Source of the DNA: Ruminococcus callidus
Lineage (GTDB): Bacteria; Bacillota; Clostridia; Oscillospirales; Ruminococcaceae
DNA length: 64,000 nt
NCBI RefSeq assembly: GCF_020709055.1
Contig: NZ_JAJFCK010000014.1
Location: 1 to 64,000 of the forward strand
Direction: 5' to 3'
How positions within the stretch are numbered: the stretch's first letter is position 1; the number at the start of each line of letters is the position of its first letter. Under the pieces are notes generated by a model. The model searched no databases, was not told where the DNA came from, and was given only the letters and a program-made list of their open reading frames with translations. A program made the translations under genes and the position numbers. This document shows, one piece after another, positions 8,867 to 17,143 of this stretch.

Positions 8867-8960
8867 TATGATGGTTGGAAAGCGCAATTGCGACTTGAAT
8901 CAATGTCAGAACGAGCCATGCGAAAAAACGCAGCTGCTCCCATGTTACAAAGTTCTCCAT
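8853..8960 (-). CDS. Small hydrophobic toxin-like peptide 3 (35 aa)
   Basis: ATG 8960 is 8 nt after GGAGG; an ATG two codons upstream is too close to the ribosome site. The frame ends at TAA 8853. The peptide starts MENFVTWEQL, has a membrane segment (about residues 10-27) and a basic tail HHNKRK. The start matches peptide 1 (VTW) and the tail matches peptide 1 (KRK), while the core differs. The leader hairpin CTCCCATGATT/AATCGATGGGAG (8996-8970) covers the ribosome site. Assigned as a type I toxin by size, membrane segment, tail and convergent RNA. Confidence 0.7.
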   Translation of the reverse strand: MENFVTWEQLRFFAWLVLTLIQVAIALSNHHNKRK

Positions 8961-9040
8961 GTACATCACCTCCCATCGATTGTAAAATCATGGGAGCTGG
9001 AATCGACCGCCTACCGTTTGTGGTATGCCCTCAGAATTCC

Positions 9041-9069
9041 AGTATACCACATCTGCCGATACTTGTCAA
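9041..9069 (-). promoter_or_regulatory. Promoter of toxin 3
   Basis: Minus-strand TTGACA (9069-9064), 17 bp, TATACT (9046-9041). Predicted start near 9034; leader about 74 nt beginning with the conserved GCATACC hairpin. Confidence 0.8.
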
Positions 9070-9086
9070 ATCAGAATACAAAGAAC

Positions 9087-9114
9087 AAAAGCGCCGGTTT
9101 CCCGGCGCTTTTTT
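9087..9114 (-). terminator. Bidirectional terminator after the polysaccharide operon
   Basis: Hairpin GCGCCGG/CCGGCGC (9091-9108) flanked by T-rich runs on both strands. It can end the minus operon that stops at 9306 and also block plus transcription out of the toxin-antitoxin array. Confidence 0.75.
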
Positions 9115-9144
9115 GATATTCTGTCCGACTTTTCATCCGTGTTA

Positions 9145-9307
9145 AGAACCTGTCTTCACAAGAAATATATGTGGATTTTCGAGCATAATTTTGTTGCAGA
9201 CAAGGCAAAAATACGCAGGCGGGCTGTCGCCCGGCAAGTATTTTTCACGCAGGATGCAGCAAAATTTGCCGAAAAGGCACGTGGATACGCTTGTGAAGAC
9301 GGGTTCT
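9145..9307. mobile_element. MITE-like dispersed element, copy A1 (163 bp)
   Basis: The ends are inverted repeats: AGAACCTGTCTTCACAAG at the left and CTTGTGAAGACGGGTTCT at the right. The centre is a strong hairpin (AAAAATAC ... GTATTTTT). It has the same length as copy A2 (33461-33623) and is related to B1 and B2. It encodes no protein. Its last two bases form part of the TAG stop of the acyltransferase gene. Confidence 0.75.
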
Positions 9308-10445
9308 AAAATTTTGCGTATTTTTCTTCTTTCCTGTGCCACCATGCGATGATTTTCGGCTCCCATACCGAGATTTTTTTCATGAACGGCTTCTCAATAA
9401 ACCGGATTCTCAGCCAGTCAATCAAAGAACATCCGCAAAATACAGCGCATACACAACCGATTGAAATCAGCGGCATAAGCTGTGAATCATACACTTTGAC
9501 ATTTTGACACACATCTTGCCACAAGAAGCGGCGCATGGCATCACAATTTGCGTGAATCAGAAGAATCCCAAATGTGGTGGACGCAACGGTGTTGATAAAT
9601 GAGCTGTACTTTATTTTTATCGTTTTGAAGAACATAAACGCACACACACCAACGAGCACCGCTAAGAACGTATTCGAATCCGTCACAAAAAAGTACCAGA
9701 TGTTCTGGTGCAGTTTCAAAGACAGCCATGCACAGCAAACGACAGAGAGAGAACACAGCACGATACTTCCTGCGGTGAGCATCCCCCACAATTTTGTTTT
9801 GGAAAAAATATGCTTCGGATACATTCGGATATAGGATGCCATGAAATACAAAACGATAAACCAGGAAACATAGTTCATAGAAACCGGCATTTTCTTAATG
9901 GTTCCGAAAAACACATAGGTAAATCCGCAAAGCAGCAGCAGCAAAATATGCTGTTTCTCTGTCATGTTTCGAATGAGGATATTCAGAAAGGGGATAAACA
10001 GGAAGAACAAAATATAGCAGCCCACAAAATTTGTTTCCACCGAGCTTACCGGAAGAAAAGTTTTGACGAGGGATTTCAAACAAAGCGGTTCATATCCCGT
10101 AATCAGGAAAATCAATCCGATTCCAATCTTGTAGAACATAATTTCGCCAAGCAGCTTCGCAAATTTCCTGAGGGTAATGCTGCTCTTGCACATAAAGTAT
10201 CCTGTTATCATGACAAAACAGTTTATACCGATTTTTCCCCATGCCCCGAAAAGCAGCAGGAAAATCGAATTGCCAGACAGCGGATTGGCTGCAATCGGGC
10301 CGTCCTCCAGCGTAAGCCCTGAGTTTACGACATAATGATGGGCGACGATGAAAAACATGGTGATGATCCGAAACAATTCTATGTTGGAATCCCGATGCGA
10401 AGCGGGTTTCGGCTGTCCTGCCTGCGCAATGTTGCCATTCTTCAT
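9306..10445 (-). CDS. Acyltransferase 3 family membrane O-acyltransferase (379 aa)
   Basis: The protein begins with a hydrophilic stretch then NIELFRIITMFFIVAHHYV, the hallmark of acyltransferase family 3 (PF01757), followed by about ten membrane helices. Such proteins transfer acetyl or other acyl groups to sugars of surface polysaccharides. ATG 10445 is chosen because AAGGAAGGG lies about 9 nt before it; the frame also has a TTG at 10454. It is the last gene of the six-gene operon led from 16822. The TAG stop (9308-9306) is built partly from the end of the adjacent dispersed element, so the C-terminus may have been reset by that insertion. Confidence 0.85.
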   Translation of the reverse strand: MKNGNIAQAGQPKPASHRDSNIELFRIITMFFIVAHHYVVNSGLTLEDGPIAANPLSGNSIFLLLFGAWGKIGINCFVMITGYFMCKSSITLRKFAKLLGEIMFYKIGIGLIFLITGYEPLCLKSLVKTFLPVSSVETNFVGCYILFFLFIPFLNILIRNMTEKQHILLLLLCGFTYVFFGTIKKMPVSMNYVSWFIVLYFMASYIRMYPKHIFSKTKLWGMLTAGSIVLCSLSVVCCAWLSLKLHQNIWYFFVTDSNTFLAVLVGVCAFMFFKTIKIKYSSFINTVASTTFGILLIHANCDAMRRFLWQDVCQNVKVYDSQLMPLISIGCVCAVFCGCSLIDWLRIRFIEKPFMKKISVWEPKIIAWWHRKEEKYAKF

Positions 10446-10464
10446 ATGCTGCAACCCTTCCTTT

Positions 10465-11583
10465 TTAAGCCGGATGATGTCCGCTCAGGACAATGGAGCA
10501 GATTCTGTCGACATCCTCCAGCGGCAAATCCGCATACAAAGGCAATGTCAGAACACGCTTGCTGAGATGCAGCGCAACCGGTGTTTCAGACGGATCATAC
10601 TTTTCGTTGAAGGCGGGAGAAACACTCGTCAGCGGGTAAAAATACTTTCTTGCGCCGATTCCGTTTTCCGCAAGCTTTGCCATGACCTCATTTCTGCTGA
10701 AACCGAACACCTTTTCATCAAACATCACGGGGAAATACGCATAGTTCGACTTCACATCCGGCTGTATCTCACAGATTGTTACGCCGTCAATGCCGCCCAG
10801 ATTGCTGCGGTACCGTTCCACAACTGCCTGACGTTTTGCAATTTCGGCTTCCAGATGGCGCAGGTTACAAATTCCCATCGCTGCCTGGAACTCATTCATT
10901 TTGGCGTTTCCGCCGATGTATGCGACTTCTTCCGGTCCGTGAATGCCGAAATTTTTCAGGTCGTTGAGCTTCTGTGTCAGGCTGCCGTCATGATAGCAAA
11001 CCGCACCGCCCTCAATGGTGTTGAAGACCTTCGTCGCATGGAAGCTGAACATGGATGCATCCCCGAAGGAAGCGCTCGACTTTCCCTTGTATGTCACGCC
11101 AAATGCGTGCGCTGCATCATAAATCACCTTCAGGTCATATTTCTTCGCAATTCTTTCGATCTCTTCCACATCACACATGTTGCCGTAAACGTGAACCGGA
11201 ACGATCGCACAAGTCTTGTCTGTGATCAGATCTTCGATTTTGGTGACATCCATGGTGTAATCTTTCGGATTGATGTCGCAGAACACCGGTTCCAGTCCGT
11301 TTCTCACAATTGCATGCGTTGTCGAGGCAAATGTAAACGGTGTCGTAATTACCTCGCTGCCCTTGGGGAAATTAAACGAAGCGATTACATTTTCCAGCGC
11401 AAGATGTCCGTTCACATACAGCGTCACATGGGGCACGTCCAGCATTGCCTCCAGTTCTGCCTGTAGCTGCTTGTGCTTTTTCCCCATATTGGTCAGCCAA
11501 TGGCTGTCCCAAAGCTCTTTGATTTCTTCACAGTATTCCTCATAGTCTGGCATTGAGGAACGGGTGACCAGGATTTTATTCAT
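10465..11583 (-). CDS. DegT/DnrJ/EryC1/StrS family sugar aminotransferase (372 aa)
   Basis: PLP-dependent enzyme of fold type I that converts a nucleotide-linked keto-sugar to an amino-sugar. Visible family features: TPFTFASTTHAI near residue 81, YDAAHAFG with Asp156 for the PLP ring, and FSFHATKVFNTIEGG with the PLP lysine at Lys185. Length is normal. The next gene starts 19 nt downstream. Together with the GT56 enzyme encoded at the operon start it fits a WecE/WecF-like pair that makes and transfers a 4-amino-4,6-dideoxy sugar (inference). The substrate is not provable from sequence alone. Confidence 0.9.
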   Translation of the reverse strand: MNKILVTRSSMPDYEEYCEEIKELWDSHWLTNMGKKHKQLQAELEAMLDVPHVTLYVNGHLALENVIASFNFPKGSEVITTPFTFASTTHAIVRNGLEPVFCDINPKDYTMDVTKIEDLITDKTCAIVPVHVYGNMCDVEEIERIAKKYDLKVIYDAAHAFGVTYKGKSSASFGDASMFSFHATKVFNTIEGGAVCYHDGSLTQKLNDLKNFGIHGPEEVAYIGGNAKMNEFQAAMGICNLRHLEAEIAKRQAVVERYRSNLGGIDGVTICEIQPDVKSNYAYFPVMFDEKVFGFSRNEVMAKLAENGIGARKYFYPLTSVSPAFNEKYDPSETPVALHLSKRVLTLPLYADLPLEDVDRICSIVLSGHHPA

Positions 11584-11628
11584 TTTCTATTCTCCTCCTA
11601 CAGTTCCCTGCGACGGCATTTTCTCATG

Positions 11629-12948
11629 TCAGGATTTTTTCCATTCGCAAATCACCATTTTTCGTTTCCCTGATGCGAGAACCGGTATGTCTTCTACATA
11701 TTCTATCTGAACATCGGCATCCTGACCAACGATTTTCCGGATTTCCAGCAAGGTGTTTTCCAGATCAAACTTCTCCTTCTGAACATTCAGTTTCAGGAGA
11801 TATTTTGATTTGTCCTTCTGAATGAACTGCCATTGTCTGATTCCGTCCAGATTTTTCAAAACACGGGCAAAGCTCATGGGGTGAATCGGGTTATCCTTTG
11901 TGTCATAGATCAGATCCAGTCTTCTGCCGTAAATTTTTTCGAGATAGTCCCAGTCTCCGGTTTCTTCGTTGCCTTTCGCAAGAATGGCAGTATCGCCGGT
12001 ATCATATCGAATCAGCGGAAACGCATAATTATACAAGTCCGTGATGACGATCCGTCCCAGTTCTCCATATGCCGCCGGTTTGTCTTCCTCCAGTTTCAGA
12101 ATCTCAAAAATATAGCTTGCATGATTTAGATAGAACCGATTGTCCTGAACCTTTTGGTGCGCCATGATTCCCGCTTCTTCATCCGCATAGCACTCCACGA
12201 TGGGAATGCAAAATTGCTCTTGGAATGCCTCTTTTGTCGCAACATTCAATGCCTCCGACGTGGAAAACATGACTTTTACAGTTTTCAGGTCGGCAGCATC
12301 GCCTTTTCCGGAGATCAAAAAGGCGAGCAGACTGTCATACCAGCTGGCATACGCCCGAATTGCGGTGATCCGGTTTTCTCTGACCGTCCGGCAGAGTTCC
12401 CGCAGCGTGTCGTCATCCATTTTGCTGACATTGATCGGATAAATGTTCTCTCTGAAAATCTGCGACTTCGTCTTGCTCTGCCAGTTTGTCCAGATTCTGC
12501 ACTGCGCCAGTTTCTCATGGGATTGGAACCCCACCATCTGTCCAAAGTACTTCAATTCCGCCACTCTTCTATGGCGTTTTCTCGAATCCTGATATATGGC
12601 AAACGGCGTGCCGGTGGAACCGCTTGTTTTTTGCACATGAACCTTTTCTGTCTCCTGTTCCGGAATTTTGTCAACGGGAACCACGATAGCGTCATAGTTT
12701 TCGATCAGCTTCGACTTATTCATAATGGGAAACTGCTCCAGCGGTCTTCCGGCATATCTCTGATAAAACGCTGTATTTGCAGTGGCGTGCGCCAATAGGG
12801 CAGCGAGCTTTTCGCTTTGTATTTTCTTCCCGGTTTCGGCGGAACGCATGACAGTTTTGATTTCCCGATAATGCTTTCCAACTTTACTGCCGTGCAGAAA
12901 ATCCTGAATCCAGTAAACGCTTCTCTTGCAAAAACCATTCAAGCTCAT
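11629..12948 (-). CDS. CapK/PaaK-like AMP-forming ligase of the polysaccharide locus (439 aa)
   Basis: Resembles the phenylacetate-CoA ligase fold; capsule loci often encode such CapK-type members of unknown substrate. The ATP-binding P-loop KTSGSTGTPF is at residues 108-116, and YDTGDTA near the C-terminal third is the adenylate-binding motif. Expected chemistry is activation of a carboxylate as acyl-adenylate. It lies between the ATP-grasp and aminotransferase genes, so it may activate the acid that decorates an amino sugar. Family assignment is firm, the substrate is unknown. Confidence 0.8.
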   Translation of the reverse strand: MSLNGFCKRSVYWIQDFLHGSKVGKHYREIKTVMRSAETGKKIQSEKLAALLAHATANTAFYQRYAGRPLEQFPIMNKSKLIENYDAIVVPVDKIPEQETEKVHVQKTSGSTGTPFAIYQDSRKRHRRVAELKYFGQMVGFQSHEKLAQCRIWTNWQSKTKSQIFRENIYPINVSKMDDDTLRELCRTVRENRITAIRAYASWYDSLLAFLISGKGDAADLKTVKVMFSTSEALNVATKEAFQEQFCIPIVECYADEEAGIMAHQKVQDNRFYLNHASYIFEILKLEEDKPAAYGELGRIVITDLYNYAFPLIRYDTGDTAILAKGNEETGDWDYLEKIYGRRLDLIYDTKDNPIHPMSFARVLKNLDGIRQWQFIQKDKSKYLLKLNVQKEKFDLENTLLEIRKIVGQDADVQIEYVEDIPVLASGKRKMVICEWKKS

Positions 12949-12968
12949 AATTCTTTTTCTGCCAAAAA

Positions 12969-14222
12969 TCAGCAGTACTCCTTCTCTATAATCTTCGTAT
13001 CAAACGGTTTCAGCAGCATGTTCTCCCCGTTCTCATCGGTCACATGAAAGTTTTCGATCACTGCATCCACCCGCTCTTTCAGCAGCTCCATGGTCGGTGC
13101 CACAATGAAAATATTCGCTGCCATCTGGCGCTGGGTTCCAAGGCCGGCAACCACTTCTCCGTCCTCATAGTTCGGATTCACCGCAACCACGCCATTGAAT
13201 CGCCGGATTTTCTCAACGCCGGTGATCTTGCCGATCTTCCCTTCCTTTACCAGCGGTGAGAGCTTGCAGGCAACCATGTGATGAAAATAGGGGTCTGCCC
13301 GATCTGCCACGTTCTTCTCGCTCATTTTTCCGGTAAATGCGTAATTGATGAGAAGTTCCTTTGCGTCAATTCCAGTCAGTTCCGATACGATCATGTGCTC
13401 CTGTGCGCCGTTGAGCCGGAATCCCGGTTCATAGATATACACCGAGCCGTTCTCAATAAATGACTGGAGGAACAGAACACCGTTCTGAACATGCATTCCA
13501 CGGAGCATATTTTTGACGTGCTCGTCCACCTCTGCCTTGTATCTTTCCATGTGCTTTGACGGGAAAATATAGGCGGACGGAAGCTGTGTGATGCCCTTCT
13601 GTTCCTTGCTGGTATAGCGGTCGCACATTGCAACCATAATGGGATTGCCGTCCTGAATGACATAATAGATAATGACTTCCAGACCGTCCATATACTTTTC
13701 GATCAGAATCTTCTTCCGGAACGAAAAGCTCAGCGCCTTTTCAATGGCAGCATCCAGCTGTTCCCGATTCTGGCAGATGGAGATGCCCTTGGAGCTGGAA
13801 CTGTCGACCGGCTTTACAATGACCGGATATTCAATTTTGTCGATTTCGTCCAGGGAGTACTCCGGCACGACAGGAACATGATATTTCCGGCAGGTGTTTT
13901 TGAAGTTGTCCTTGGAGATCATAATCTCAAACTGCTCCATGGACGCAAAACAGGGGTAATCCAGCACCTCGCATACCTTGCAGTATGTCGGGATCAGTGC
14001 CTCTGCCACACCTACCAGAACCGCATCAATGTGTTCCTTTTTGACAAGGGCAACAAGCCCGTCCACGTCCATGCCGTCCACATCACAGGGAACATCCGCA
14101 AACTTTTTGGCATACGTCATCTTGTTATAATCCGTGACATAGGTTTTGATTCCCATGAGCTTCGCCTTTTCAATCAGGCTGATCGTCTCCGGATTTGCGC
14201 CAATAATCAGTAGTTTTTTCAT
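12969..14222 (-). CDS. ATP-grasp domain enzyme (417 aa)
   Basis: The N-terminal Rossmann-like part (MKKLLIIGANPETISL) is followed by an ATP-grasp core with VIVKPVDSSSSKGI (ATP loop and lysine) and a C-terminal metal-binding segment near YEPGFRLNG. ATP-grasp enzymes join a carboxylate to an amine through an acyl-phosphate. It is 2 nt from the flippase stop, so tightly co-translated. In this context it may form an amide on a sugar or activate an amino acid; that is inference. Confidence 0.8.
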   Translation of the reverse strand: MKKLLIIGANPETISLIEKAKLMGIKTYVTDYNKMTYAKKFADVPCDVDGMDVDGLVALVKKEHIDAVLVGVAEALIPTYCKVCEVLDYPCFASMEQFEIMISKDNFKNTCRKYHVPVVPEYSLDEIDKIEYPVIVKPVDSSSSKGISICQNREQLDAAIEKALSFSFRKKILIEKYMDGLEVIIYYVIQDGNPIMVAMCDRYTSKEQKGITQLPSAYIFPSKHMERYKAEVDEHVKNMLRGMHVQNGVLFLQSFIENGSVYIYEPGFRLNGAQEHMIVSELTGIDAKELLINYAFTGKMSEKNVADRADPYFHHMVACKLSPLVKEGKIGKITGVEKIRRFNGVVAVNPNYEDGEVVAGLGTQRQMAANIFIVAPTMELLKERVDAVIENFHVTDENGENMLLKPFDTKIIEKEYC

Positions 14223-14224
14223 TT

Positions 14225-15670
14225 TTAAGCCTTCTTCTTTCTCTTTTTGAAATTTTTCACCATCTCTATGATATAGGTATAGCTCTCTACATGGAAAATC
14301 TTGGAGCCGCTCCAGTATACCAGGACACCCAGAGGAATCTGAATCAGCAGTGTCAGCGAAGCGCTCAGATGCAGGAAAGACACTGCATAGATCGCTGCTC
14401 CCATTCCGAGGGAAAGCAGGATCTGCGGCATCATATCTTTTACCTGCTCAAGATAACTGTAATTGAGAAGCTTCTTGTTTGGCCACGAATTGATGATCTG
14501 GTTCAAAATCGTTGTCACCAGAAAACTATATGCCATTGCCTGCACACTGATCCACATGGTAATCAGGATTGCGATAATGCCGACTGTTTTTTTGATGATC
14601 TCCAGCTTCAGAAACAGATCGCTCCGCCCCATGGCTTTGATTGCATTCAGGTTTGCGGTATGTATGGGATAAAATGCATAGGTAATACAAAAGATTCTTA
14701 AAAACAAAACACAGGGCAGCCACTTCTCCGTGAGAATCAGCTGAACCAGCGGTTCCGCACACACGGCAAGTCCGATCATCGCCGGCATCATCAGAAACGT
14801 ACTGGTCTTGATCGCCCGGCGTGTCATGGAACGGACTGCTGCCATGTCATCCTGTGCCTTTGACATGGTCGGCAGAAGCACGCTGTCGATGGAGGTGTTG
14901 ATGTTGGTAACGATCAGCTGCGGAAACTTCTTGCCCTGATTATAGTAGGCGAGATCCCCCGATGAATATTTTTTGCCAATGATCAATTGTCTCAGGTCAT
15001 TATATACCGTGTCTATCAGCGAGGAAGCCAAAAGCTTCCACCCATAGGAAAACAGCGACTTCAGCCGTTGGAACGAAAACATCTTTTTGGGACGCCACTT
15101 GACGGTGATCCACAAAATTGTCGTATCTACTGCGGCATTAAAGAGCATCTGCGCCACCAGCGCCCACACGCCGAATCCCAGATACGCCATTGCAATTCCG
15201 ATGACAGCTGCACCGATAGTTCCGCCGAGTGTGGAAAAGAAAAAGCGCTTGAACATCAGGTGCCGTGAAACATATGCCTGCTGGACATTCTTCACGCCGG
15301 ATATCACCACAACGAAGCTTAACACTCTCACAATTGCGGTCAGTTCCGGCATTCGATAAAAGGATGCGATGAACGGTGCGGCAAAGAACATGATCAGATA
15401 AAGGACGGAGCACATCGCCATGTTAAAGTAGAATACGCTTGAAAAGTCAAGGTCATCCGCATCCTTTTTCTGGATTAGCGCATTTCCCATTCCGCTGTCC
15501 ACAAAGACCTGCATGATCGTTGTAAAAATCGTGACCAGCGCCACCGTGCCATAAACAGTCGGATCCAAAAGTCTTGCAAGAACGATGGATACAATGAAAG
15601 TTACACCCTGTGCACCGCACCGCTCCAGAAAACGCCAGAAAAAGTTTGTAATCACATTCGTTGAACTCAT
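14225..15670 (-). CDS. Wzx-type polysaccharide flippase (481 aa, MOP superfamily)
   Basis: About 12-14 membrane helices. The N-terminal pattern NFFWRFLERCGAQGVTFIVSIVLARLLDP is typical of the WzxC/polysaccharide biosynthesis protein branch. It should flip lipid-linked oligosaccharide repeat units across the membrane. The start overlaps the upstream glycosyltransferase stop by 4 nt (ATGA). The Wzy-type partner is probably the EpsG-like protein encoded at 19377-20477. Confidence 0.9.
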   Translation of the reverse strand: MSSTNVITNFFWRFLERCGAQGVTFIVSIVLARLLDPTVYGTVALVTIFTTIMQVFVDSGMGNALIQKKDADDLDFSSVFYFNMAMCSVLYLIMFFAAPFIASFYRMPELTAIVRVLSFVVVISGVKNVQQAYVSRHLMFKRFFFSTLGGTIGAAVIGIAMAYLGFGVWALVAQMLFNAAVDTTILWITVKWRPKKMFSFQRLKSLFSYGWKLLASSLIDTVYNDLRQLIIGKKYSSGDLAYYNQGKKFPQLIVTNINTSIDSVLLPTMSKAQDDMAAVRSMTRRAIKTSTFLMMPAMIGLAVCAEPLVQLILTEKWLPCVLFLRIFCITYAFYPIHTANLNAIKAMGRSDLFLKLEIIKKTVGIIAILITMWISVQAMAYSFLVTTILNQIINSWPNKKLLNYSYLEQVKDMMPQILLSLGMGAAIYAVSFLHLSASLTLLIQIPLGVLVYWSGSKIFHVESYTYIIEMVKNFKKRKKKA

Positions 15671-16740
15671 TTTCTTTCCTCTATCGAATTAAACACATTT
15701 CTCCATTTTTGCACACTGCTTTCCAAGTCCGTTGACTTCCGATACTGCTCCCAGTTATACTGGGGATCCGTGTCATTTTTGAGGAATTCCTCAAATGACA
15801 TCTGCGCAATATCCTCCACTTTATAGATCACATACTTTCGCTCCTGATGATAGATCTCCCACATGGGCGTATCTGTTCTGAGAAAGACCTTACACCCCAG
15901 TCCCAGCGAGGCATTGATATTCCCCATCGCCTGCTGTCTGTCATTGTTGAAGATGGCGACGGATGATTCGGCAATCGTGCGGTAGTATGCCGTCTTGTCC
16001 ATATAGTCCGTTAAGGGCACAAACTTCGAGCCGAACAACTTCTTCCCGAAGTCGATCACCGTTTTTGCATAGTCCGCATTGCCATAGGACAGCGGGCAGA
16101 CGATCTCTATCTGCTCATTCTTAAACCGTTCCAGGGTTTGCAGGATTTCAAGATGCTGGTTCGACGGCGTTGCGGAATTGCCCACAAGAATCCGATACGG
16201 GTTGGTTCGCTTTTCGCAGGTTCGCAGCTCCGAGATAATTTTCGGGATTACTCCGCCGCTGCACATGGGGGCAACGAAATGTTTCCCCTTCGGGGTGCAG
16301 TACTTGCATAAGATCTCATAGTCCCCCGGAATCAGATTGATAATCCCCCCGGCGTTGACAAAGAAATATTTTCTCAAAAGATTCCCGAGCCTCATATTGA
16401 CGGTTTCATTTTCCTTCAGGCAGTACAGGTCGGCACCCCACAGGTGGAAATAGGTCTTTTTCAAAATCTTCCGGTTGTAAAACGCCCGCATTTCCTTAAA
16501 AAAGAAAAAGCCGGAAATAACAATAAGATCCGCATCCATCAGGTTCTTTTTGTTTTCCCGCTTGTGCAGATCATTAAATGAATCCAAAAATATCACATTG
16601 TCATTTGAAGTGAGATCGACATCAAAGCCCTCCTTCGTTGTATAAAAAAGATGCCGGTATCCGGACAAATACTCATTCATAAATTTGATATAGCCATCCG
16701 TAAATTTATCCCGATAGATAACATGAACAATCTGAGTCAC
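15667..16740 (-). CDS. GT56 glycosyltransferase, WecF-like (357 aa)
   Basis: Similar in plan to 4-acetamido-4,6-dideoxy-galactose (Fuc4NAc) transferases that act on lipid-linked intermediates. Recognisable family stretches are VGNSATPSNQHLEIL, CPLSYGNADY and FNNDRQQAMGNINASLGLG. First gene of the operon, 53 nt below a near-consensus promoter. ATG 16740 follows AAAGGAAAAG. GT56 is best known from enterobacterial common antigen, so its place in a Gram-positive locus with a DegT aminotransferase points to a similar amino-deoxy sugar. Specificity is inferred. Confidence 0.85.
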   Translation of the reverse strand: MTQIVHVIYRDKFTDGYIKFMNEYLSGYRHLFYTTKEGFDVDLTSNDNVIFLDSFNDLHKRENKKNLMDADLIVISGFFFFKEMRAFYNRKILKKTYFHLWGADLYCLKENETVNMRLGNLLRKYFFVNAGGIINLIPGDYEILCKYCTPKGKHFVAPMCSGGVIPKIISELRTCEKRTNPYRILVGNSATPSNQHLEILQTLERFKNEQIEIVCPLSYGNADYAKTVIDFGKKLFGSKFVPLTDYMDKTAYYRTIAESSVAIFNNDRQQAMGNINASLGLGCKVFLRTDTPMWEIYHQERKYVIYKVEDIAQMSFEEFLKNDTDPQYNWEQYRKSTDLESSVQKWRNVFNSIEERK

Positions 16741-16793
16741 TTTCTTTTCCTTTCGCAGAAATGCTTTCTGTGCTGATACTGATATATAAAGTC

Positions 16794-16822
16794 ATTATAC
16801 CACATGTGTGAATCAGTGTCAA
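16794..16822 (-). promoter_or_regulatory. Promoter of polysaccharide operon A (16740 to 9306)
   Basis: Minus-strand TTGACA (16822-16817), 17 bp, TATAAT (16799-16794) with an extended -10 (TGG before TATAAT). Confidence 0.9.
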
Positions 16823-16843
16823 GTTCACCTCCCGACAAAGAAT

Positions 16844-17064
16844 GGAAATCAATTTTCATAATAGCCTCCCCTGAAAGGGGAGGGGGACCGCCGTTAGGCG
16901 GTGGAGAGGTCCTTTCGTAAAGTCTTTTTATGACGTTTTCGGTATAAGTGGAAACCCCTCAGTCAGTGCTACGCACTGCCAGCTCCCCTTTCAGGGGAGC
17001 CTCACTTGTCAAACCTCATAATTTTACACAATTTAAATCAGCATATTTTTGAAAATTGATTTCC
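16844..17064. repeat. Dispersed element C1 (221 bp, 13-bp terminal inverted repeats)
   Basis: Starts GGAAATCAATTTT and ends with its exact inverse AAAATTGATTTCC. Inside is a core bounded by CTCCCCTGAAAGGGGAG-type palindromes (16865-17002). A near full-length copy lies at 49950-50171 and a core copy at 36249-36392. No ORF. It lies directly upstream of the operon A promoter. Confidence 0.75.
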
Positions 17065-17084
17065 GTGCGACAAAGAAACACGGC

Positions 17085-17121
17085 ATAAAAAAATCGGCCG
17101 GAAACACTCCCGGTCGATTTG
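17085..17121 (-). terminator. Terminator of polysaccharide operon B
   Basis: Minus-strand hairpin AATCGACCGGG / CCGGCCGATT followed by a run of seven T. It separates the two polysaccharide operons. Confidence 0.75.
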
Positions 17122-17143
17122 TGTCAATTTCTAGGTATCTTTT

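Larger units (their letters stand above)
8717..9069. repeat. Toxin-antitoxin repeat unit 3
   Basis: Third and last tandem unit, with the same order of elements. It ends at the toxin 3 -35; a terminator and a dispersed element follow. Confidence 0.8.

Noticed and set aside
7949..9069. CRISPR array in the tandem repeat region
   Set aside because: Units are about 370-400 bp and contain promoters and ORFs; there are no short regular repeats with unique spacers and no cas gene.
9145..9307. Insertion sequence with transposase
   Set aside because: The element is 163 bp and has no coding capacity; only its inverted ends look transposon-like.
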